NCBI RefSeq assembly: GCF_011801125.1
Contig: NZ_CP046171.1
Location: 7,564,001 to 7,628,000 of the forward strand
Reading direction: 5' to 3'
DNA length: 64,000 bases
From: Nocardia brasiliensis
GTDB lineage: Bacteria > Actinomycetota > Actinomycetes > Mycobacteriales > Mycobacteriaceae
In this document: piece by piece, positions 58,533-64,000 of the stretch
Layout: each line of letters begins with the position of its first letter
Numbering within the stretch: the stretch's first letter is position 1
The notes under the pieces: model-generated
What the model was told of the DNA's origin: nothing
What the model saw: the letters and a program-made list of their open reading frames with translations, nothing else
Database searches by the model: none
Program-made: the position numbers and the translations under genes

Positions 58533-59647
58533 CAGCCGACCGCCGCGACCGGCCGCCGCGCGGCCTCCAGCTCCCGGACCAGCGGCAGCACCTTCGCACC
58601 GAAGTACTCGATCTCCTCCTGGAAGTGCAGGAAGCCACCGAGGATCAGGTCGACGCCGAGCTCGCGATAGGCGACGATGCGCTCGGCGACCTGCTCGGGG
58701 GTGCCGATCAGTTTGGTCCGGAAACCATCGTTGTACTGCACAAGATCCTCGAAGGTCGAGTCGGCCCACATACCCTTGCGGTCCTTGGTGGACGCGCCCG
58801 CCTGCTGCACCGCGTCCCGGAAACCCGCCACAGCAGGCTTGTTCGCCTTCTCGATGATCTCACGCAGCGTGTCCTGCGCCTCCTTTTCGGTGTCCCTGGC
58901 GATGATGAACCCGTTCAGACCGAACTTCACCTCGCGATCGTTGGCCCGCGCCACCGCACGCAGATCGTCGAGCTGTTCGGTGACGCCGTCGAAGTCCTTG
59001 CCGTTGGAGAAGTACCAGTCGGCGTAGCGGCCACCGTTGCGCCGGGCGGCGGTCGAGTTACCGCCTTGGAACAGTTCCGGATTCGGGCGCTGCGGGGTGT
59101 TGAGCGGCTTCGGCTTCAAGGTGAAGTCCCGGATGCGATAGAAGTCGCCGCCGTAGTTCACGTTGTCCTCGGTCCAGATCTTGCGGATCACCTCAAGGAA
59201 TTCGGCGCTGCGCCGGTACCTTTCGTCGTGCTCGAGCCACGGCTCGCCCAGTGCGGTGAATTCGCCTGCGAACCAACCGGAAACGACGTTGATGGCGAAT
59301 CGTCCGTTGGACAGGTGATCGGCGGTGGCGCCGAACTTCGCGAGCACCGCCGGATGCCAGAGGCCCGGATGCACCGCCGCGATCACCTTCAGCCGCTCGG
59401 TCGCGCCGAGCAGCGCGAGGCTGAACGAGGTCGACTCGTGCTGGAACTCGGCCCCGTAGGACGCGGTGTAGCGCACCTGAGACAGCGCGTAGTCGAAGCC
59501 GTTGTTCTCCGCGGTCTGCGCCAGCTTCTTGTTGTAGTCGAAGTCCCAGCCGGTGCGCTGTTCGATGTCACTGGTGACCAGTCCCCCGCTGACATTGGGC
59601 ACCCAATAGGCGAACTTGATCTGGTCGGCGATCTGCTCCGTGGTCAT
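58532..59647 (-). CDS. sfnG: Dimethylsulfone monooxygenase (SfnG-type)
   Basis: 371 residues. Bacterial luciferase fold: FAYWVPNVSGGLVTSDIEQR, GFDYALSQVRYTASYG, INVVSGWFAGEFTALG and FQGGNSTAARRNGGRYADWYFSN. These match SsuD/SfnG FMNH2-dependent monooxygenases; the N terminus favours SfnG, which turns dimethylsulfone into methanesulfinate and formaldehyde. First gene upstream in the coupled sfnG-sfnB unit. Confidence 0.88.
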   Translation of the reverse strand: MTTEQIADQIKFAYWVPNVSGGLVTSDIEQRTGWDFDYNKKLAQTAENNGFDYALSQVRYTASYGAEFQHESTSFSLALLGATERLKVIAAVHPGLWHPAVLAKFGATADHLSNGRFAINVVSGWFAGEFTALGEPWLEHDERYRRSAEFLEVIRKIWTEDNVNYGGDFYRIRDFTLKPKPLNTPQRPNPELFQGGNSTAARRNGGRYADWYFSNGKDFDGVTEQLDDLRAVARANDREVKFGLNGFIIARDTEKEAQDTLREIIEKANKPAVAGFRDAVQQAGASTKDRKGMWADSTFEDLVQYNDGFRTKLIGTPEQVAERIVAYRELGVDLILGGFLHFQEEIEYFGAKVLPLVRELEAARRPVAAVG

Positions 59648-59765
59648 AGCTGCTCCATGGTTTTCGGGGGGTAGCCGTCGATCTACCCCACTCCAGCACC
59701 GCGACCCGATCGGCACGAGGGTTTGAATCTGTGCGATCGGATCGCCGGGCCGAGCGGGGCGGATG

Positions 59766-61151
59766 TCAGGCGCTGGCGAGGGCCTGCGCGAAGGTGGAAC
59801 GGGCGAACTTGCCCGCCGGTGCGAAGCGGCCGAGCACGGCTTGCGCATCCTCACCGGTGACCCGGGTGATGAAGGCGTTGGCCGCGTCGAGCGAGTCGAC
59901 CTCGAGCAACGGCTGTGGGTGGTGCAGCAGGCCGACCAGCGCGGCGGCGAACTTCGGTGCGACGGCGGCCGCGGCGAAGAGCTGGTTGCCGATCTCGGCC
60001 AGCTCCGGGTCGCCGAGGAACAGCCGGGTGACCTTGTTGGCCGCGTCGCCGCGCACGGCGAGGAACTGCGCGTACTGCTCGGTGAACCAGTCCGCGTCGA
60101 ACGGTCCGTCGTGCACCGCCGCGGCGGCTACCAGCCGTTGGGCCTGGATGAGCCCGCTCTGCGCGCCCTGACCGGCGATCGGGTCGTAGGCCGCGGCGGT
60201 GTCGCCCAGCGCGGCCACCACGTGCCCGCCCGCGGTCTGCCCGACGGCCGCCCGGACCACCGGTCGCACCGCACCCTTGAGCCAGGAGTGCGGGTCTTCG
60301 GTGATCACCTGGGTGGCCAGCACCTCCGGCAGGTCCCAATCGATGAAGTCGCGGTACAGATCCTGCACAACGCGCAACGCCGACTCGGCGGAATCCGCTG
60401 TGGCGAAACGGGTTTCCCACTCGCTGCCCGGCCTGGCCCAGCCGAGGAAGGCCCAGCTCGGCCCCGCGTCCTTGTGCAGGTACGGACCCCACCACGCCTC
60501 GCCCTGCTCGGCCAGGATGGAGAAGCCGCTGTGCGCGCCGCCCGCCGGGCTGCGGTGCGCGAAAACGTCCTTGTCGTGGCCGATCCCGGTCACGGTGACG
60601 GTGAGCAGCGAGCGCTGCGGCGCGTCGTAGGGGGTGCGCGACTCGTCGATCGGGAACAGGTCCGACAGTCCGCCACGGCCGGTGGCGACCAGGGTCAGAT
60701 CGTTGGCCGCCGCGATGGCATCGAGGGTTTCCGGGGTCACCGGCTCGACGACGAAGCGGCCGCCGCGCTCCAGGAAGGCGGTCAGACGCTCGTCGGCCTT
60801 CAAGCGGGTGTCGACGGCGACGCCGACGTAACCGTCGAAAGTGCCGTCGAACTGGATCAATTCGGCGCCCTCCGGCCCGGCGATCCGGACGCTGAGACCG
60901 GTGTGGCGGGGCGCGCGGCCGGTGTAGGTGTCCAGGCCGAGCGCCGACTCCGCCTGCTGGGTGACCCCGAATTCGAGGGCGGTGCCGGTGGCGGGGACGT
61001 CGTCGCGCAGGCTGCGCTGATCACGGTCGCTGTAGAGGGTCACGTCGAAGCCGGCGTCGAGCAACCCCAGTGCCGCAGTGGCGCCGGTCTGGCCCGCGCC
61101 GATTACCGCGGCCGAACGAGGGGTACGGGGAACGGAATTCTGCGATGTCAT
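59766..61151 (-). CDS. StyA-like flavin monooxygenase
   Basis: 461 residues. FAD-binding start VIGAGQTGATAALGLLDAGF with following TLYSDRD; LVATGRGGLSDLFP; GDTAAAYDPIAGQGAQSG (second FAD contact). Size and motifs fit the styrene/indole monooxygenase family that uses free FADH2 from a reductase. No StyB gene is adjacent, but the cluster flavin reductases could serve. Role in sulfur or aromatic metabolism is open. Confidence 0.8.
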   Translation of the reverse strand: MTSQNSVPRTPRSAAVIGAGQTGATAALGLLDAGFDVTLYSDRDQRSLRDDVPATGTALEFGVTQQAESALGLDTYTGRAPRHTGLSVRIAGPEGAELIQFDGTFDGYVGVAVDTRLKADERLTAFLERGGRFVVEPVTPETLDAIAAANDLTLVATGRGGLSDLFPIDESRTPYDAPQRSLLTVTVTGIGHDKDVFAHRSPAGGAHSGFSILAEQGEAWWGPYLHKDAGPSWAFLGWARPGSEWETRFATADSAESALRVVQDLYRDFIDWDLPEVLATQVITEDPHSWLKGAVRPVVRAAVGQTAGGHVVAALGDTAAAYDPIAGQGAQSGLIQAQRLVAAAAVHDGPFDADWFTEQYAQFLAVRGDAANKVTRLFLGDPELAEIGNQLFAAAAVAPKFAAALVGLLHHPQPLLEVDSLDAANAFITRVTGEDAQAVLGRFAPAGKFARSTFAQALASA

Positions 61152-61248
61152 GTAGGGATCATCGGGGTGCGCCGCGGCGCTGGTGAGTGTTGCGATCACC
61201 AAGAATCAATGAGCGAACCGGCCTTTGCGCAGGCGTACCATTCGGCCC

Positions 61249-61737
61249 ATGTCGTTTACCGTTGCCGAGCTGACCGGAGACCGTACCGAGCAATACCGCC
61301 AGCTGGCCGCGCAGGCGAGCGCCCTGGTCGCGGGCGAGCCGGACCGGGTCGCCAACGCCGCCAATATCGCGGCGCTGGTATTCCACGCGCTGCCCGAGGT
61401 GAATTGGGTCGGGTTCTATTTCTACGACGGACGCGAACTCGTGGTCGGGCCGTTCCAGGGCAAGCCGGCCTGCGTCCGCATCCCCCTCGGAAAAGGTGTG
61501 TGCGGAACGGCGGCACAGACCGGGGAGACGCAATTGGTGCCCGACGTGCACGCGTTCCCCGGCCATATCGCGTGCGATGCCGACACCCGCTCGGAAGTGG
61601 TTGTCCCACTGGTGCACAACGGCGCGGTGCTCGGCGTCTTCGATCTGGACAGCCCGAAGCCGGGCCGGTTCGACGACATCGACCGGCAGGGCCTCGAGTC
61701 CCTCGCGCAGGTGTTTCTCACCTCGCTGGCTCCGTGA
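61249..61737 (+). CDS. msrC: Free methionine-R-sulfoxide reductase (fRMsr, GAF domain)
   Basis: 162 residues. GAF domain with NWVGFYFYDGRELVVGPFQG, catalytic-type Cys in GKGVCGTAAQTG, IACDADTRSEVVVPL and LDSPKPGRFDDIDR. Matches free-Met-(R)-sulfoxide reductase, which restores methionine. Divergent from the StyA-like gene; consistent with a sulfur/oxidative stress theme. Confidence 0.9.
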   Translation: MSFTVAELTGDRTEQYRQLAAQASALVAGEPDRVANAANIAALVFHALPEVNWVGFYFYDGRELVVGPFQGKPACVRIPLGKGVCGTAAQTGETQLVPDVHAFPGHIACDADTRSEVVVPLVHNGAVLGVFDLDSPKPGRFDDIDRQGLESLAQVFLTSLAP

Positions 61738-61785
61738 TCGCCCCGTCGTTGCGGCGGATTACCCACCGCCGCAACGACATCGGGC

Positions 61786-63222
61786 CTAGACCTGCGGCGT
61801 GACGACCGCCGCTCCCGGCCGGGAGATCTCCTCCGGCAGCACCGTCGACCCGGCGGCGCCGACGCGATAGCGGGCGCCCCGGTGCTCGTCCGGCAGCCGA
61901 TCGCCCGCACCGAACAGCGCGTTGCGCAGGGTGCCCGGCACGTACTCGGCGGCGTAGGCACCGCGCTCGGTCAGCACCGGAACAACGTGGCGGACAATGT
62001 CTTCGAACGATCCCGGGGTGATCGCGTAGGCCAGATTGAAGCCGTCGAGATCGGTGTCGGCCACCCATTCCTGGAGCAGGTCCGCCACGGTCTCCCCGGA
62101 GCCGACGAAGACCGGCCCCATACCACCGATACCGGCCCAGCGGCCGATGTCGCGCACGGTCCATTCCCGCCCGTCGTCGTCGAATTCCTGGAAGGCGGCG
62201 ACGGCGGACTGAATGGCGTTGCTCTGCACCTGGCCGATGGGATCGTCCAGGTCGTAACCGGACAGGTCGATGCCCATCCAGCCGGACATGAAGACCAACC
62301 CGCCCTCGATGCTCGCGTAGGACAGGTATTCCTCGTGCTTGCGCCGCGCGGCCTCCTCGGTCGCGTCGGTGATGATGGTCGCCAGCGCGTAGATCCGGGC
62401 CGCGTACGGATCACGACCCGCCTGCTTAAGCTCGGCACGAATTCGGGAAACGGTCTGTGCCAGCAGCCGTTTCGAGGGCGCGGCGATGAAGATGGCCTCG
62501 GCGTTCTCGGCGGCGAAACGCACGCCGCGGGTGGAGGCGCCCGCCTGGTAGATCACCGGCGTGCGCTGCGGCGACGGCTCCGACAGATGGATGCCCGGCA
62601 CCGTGAAGTGCTTACCCTGGTGACCGATGTGGTGCACCTTCGCCGGATCGACGTAAATGCCCTGTGCGACATCGCGAACCACCGCGTCGTCTTCCCACGA
62701 GCCTTCCCACAGCTTGTAGAGCACCTCGAGGTATTCGTCGGCCTGGTTGTAGCGCTCGTCGTGGTCCAGCTGATCGGCGGCACCGAAATTCCGTGCCGCC
62801 GAGGGCAGATAGCCGGTGACCACGTTCCAGCCGATCCGGCCGTTGGTCAGGTGGTCCAGGGTGGACAGCCGGCGCGCGAACGGGAACGGATGCTCGAAAC
62901 CGGTGCCGGTGGTGATGCCGAACCCGAGATGCTCGGTGACCGCGGCCATCGCCGAGACCAGCAGCAGCGGGTCGGCCACCGGGATCTGCGCGCCCTGACG
63001 CAGAGCGGCGATATCGGTGCCGCCGTACACGTCGTAGGTGCCAAGGACGTCGGCGATGAAGATGCCGTCGAACCGGCCCCGCTCGAGCAGCTGCGCCAGA
63101 TCGGTCCAGTAGCTCAGCTCCTTGTAGCGGTGCGACTGGTCGTCCGGATGCCGCCACAGGCCGGGTGATTGGTGGGCGACGCAGTTCATATCGAAGGCGT
63201 TGAAGCGAATTCGGCGGGTCAT
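61786..63222 (-). CDS. DszA/NtaA/SnaA-type FMNH2 monooxygenase
   Basis: 478 residues. FDMNCVAHQSPGLWRHP, LERGRFDGIFIADVLGTYDV, RLSTLDHLTNGRIGWNVVTG and QAGASTRGVRFAAENAEAIF: the hallmark long luciferase-like family that includes dibenzothiophene sulfone and nitrilotriacetate monooxygenases. Uses FMNH2 and O2 to open organosulfur or amine substrates. ATGA-coupled to the second DszC-like gene. Confidence 0.9.
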   Translation of the reverse strand: MTRRIRFNAFDMNCVAHQSPGLWRHPDDQSHRYKELSYWTDLAQLLERGRFDGIFIADVLGTYDVYGGTDIAALRQGAQIPVADPLLLVSAMAAVTEHLGFGITTGTGFEHPFPFARRLSTLDHLTNGRIGWNVVTGYLPSAARNFGAADQLDHDERYNQADEYLEVLYKLWEGSWEDDAVVRDVAQGIYVDPAKVHHIGHQGKHFTVPGIHLSEPSPQRTPVIYQAGASTRGVRFAAENAEAIFIAAPSKRLLAQTVSRIRAELKQAGRDPYAARIYALATIITDATEEAARRKHEEYLSYASIEGGLVFMSGWMGIDLSGYDLDDPIGQVQSNAIQSAVAAFQEFDDDGREWTVRDIGRWAGIGGMGPVFVGSGETVADLLQEWVADTDLDGFNLAYAITPGSFEDIVRHVVPVLTERGAYAAEYVPGTLRNALFGAGDRLPDEHRGARYRVGAAGSTVLPEEISRPGAAVVTPQV

Positions 63223-64000
63223 TCGGCCGTGCCTTCCGTGGTCTTGTGTTCGCCCGCGCTCCAGGCGAAGGGCAGGTCCGTGCCGTTCAACAGGTGATCG
63301 CCGATCGCGCGGGCCTTCTGGATGGCCGGATTGTGCACCGAGATCGTGCGGGCGTTGCGCCAGTGCCGATCCAGCCGCTGGCGTTCCGAAACCACCGACG
63401 CGCCCCCGACTTCGAACAGCAGCGAGGTGGCGGGCAGCACCAGATCGATCACAGCCAGCTGCGCCTGCGCCGCGGCGAGTTCGGCGGCGATCAGAGACTT
63501 TTCGTCGGTGGCGCCGGCGTCGAGCACCTCGTCGAGCACGTCCGCGACGGCGAGCACGCTCGACCGCGCGGCGAAGGCGGCCGCCGACAATCGGCCGATC
63601 ACCTGCTGCACCAGCGGGTCTTGACGCGGCAGTCCGGCCGCGGAATGGGTGTAGCTGCGGGTCCGGCCCGCCACCCAGGCGCGGGCGTCGGCCTCGGCGC
63701 GCTGTGCGATGCCCGCGAGCACCGCGAGCTGGACCAACTGCAGATACGAGGTCGCGTAGGTGGGGCCAGGCGCGCCGTAACCCGGGCCGAGGACGCGCTC
63801 CTCTGCCACCACCACATCGGTGAATTCGGTTGTCCCGCTGGCGGTCAACCGCTGACCGAAGCCTTCCCAGTCATCATGTTGACGCACCCCATCGGCACTC
63901 GCGTCGACCAGCACACCCACCCGCTCGCCATCGCGATCGGCGGCAGCGAGGATGTGGTCGGCGTACAGCGAACCGGTGCTGTAGTACTTCACCCCGTTGA
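63219..64000 (-). CDS. DszC-like oxidoreductase (5' end outside window)
   Basis: Partial: C-terminal about 260 residues. KYYSTGSLYADHILAAADRDGE, WEGFGQRLTASGTTEFTDV, SLLFEVGGASVVSERQRLDRHWRNART, as in DszC/SfnB acyl-CoA dehydrogenase-like monooxygenases. Coupled to the DszA-like gene, so the pair resembles dszC-dszA for stepwise sulfone formation and ring opening, although substrate cannot be told. Confidence 0.85.
   Translation of the reverse strand, partial: NGVKYYSTGSLYADHILAAADRDGERVGVLVDASADGVRQHDDWEGFGQRLTASGTTEFTDVVVAEERVLGPGYGAPGPTYATSYLQLVQLAVLAGIAQRAEADARAWVAGRTRSYTHSAAGLPRQDPLVQQVIGRLSAAAFAARSSVLAVADVLDEVLDAGATDEKSLIAAELAAAQAQLAVIDLVLPATSLLFEVGGASVVSERQRLDRHWRNARTISVHNPAIQKARAIGDHLLNGTDLPFAWSAGEHKTTEGTAE

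Noticed and set aside
59763..61802. Long plus-strand open frame of 679 codons
   Set aside because: It mirrors the StyA-like gene on the opposite strand, has low-complexity Gly/Arg/Val content and no ribosome site; it is a GC-rich antisense shadow.
61882..63168. Plus-strand 428-codon frame
   Set aside because: Antisense to the DszA-like gene, which has complete family motifs.
1..64000. CRISPR array
   Set aside because: No regularly spaced direct repeats seen; the repeats found are isolated operators or hairpins.

Overview
The window is high-GC actinobacterial DNA, most likely from a mycolic-acid genus such as Nocardia or Rhodococcus. Evidence is the very high GC third positions, frequent GTG starts, actinophage-type genes (WhiB-like proteins, M23 plus DUF1906 endolysin, Gp37-type tail protein) and a host sulfur-scavenging cluster typical of those genera. 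Positions 1 to about 54364 are the larger part of one integrated siphovirus prophage. Positions 54365 to 64000 are host chromosome. The left prophage end lies outside the window.

Prophage, read right to left along the main (minus) transcription direction: tyrosine integrase (52890-54170) beside a tRNA 3' end that marks the attachment site; an immunity region with two plus-strand helix-turn-helix regulators, an excisionase-like protein and a SPOUT RNA methyltransferase (49.9-52.9 kb); a dense early/replication module (37.5-49.9 kb) with a Cas4/RecB-like nuclease, PP-loop (PAPS reductase-like) protein, DnaN-like sliding clamp, prim-pol/ATPase, HNH, two WhiB-like proteins with extra zinc ribbons, an endonuclease VII-like gene with a frameshift and three tandem copies of an unknown small family; accessory genes including a plus-strand operon with a HicB-like HTH protein and a DUF6338-type membrane protein (34.8-37.0 kb) and a 578-residue protein with a Phd/YefM-like N terminus (31.8-33.6 kb); an HNH endonuclease (29.7 kb); a second plus-strand island of six unknown genes (25.4-29.1 kb) sitting where the packaging end is expected; then the late operon: TerS, TerL, portal, protease, capsid, head-tail connectors, major tail protein, frameshifted tail chaperones, a 1871-residue tape measure, minor tail proteins, lysis cassette and a pectin-lyase-fold tail protein running off the left edge.

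Most minus-strand genes overlap by 4 nt (ATGA or GTGA), which implies long translationally coupled operons. Hairpins after the major tail protein gene, after the accessory islands and in the early region are likely transcription stops. The reversed islands are bordered by palindromic repeats that look like operators.

Host part: tRNA-like remnants, an SAM-dependent methyltransferase, then a minus-strand sulfur-scavenging cluster: flavin reductase, FMN reductase, SfnB/DszC-like oxidoreductase, SfnG-type dimethylsulfone monooxygenase, StyA-like flavin monooxygenase, DszA/NtaA-like monooxygenase and a second DszC-like gene cut by the right edge. A plus-strand free-methionine-R-sulfoxide reductase sits among them. 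The reductases would supply reduced FMN to the two-component monooxygenases that release sulfite from organosulfur compounds.
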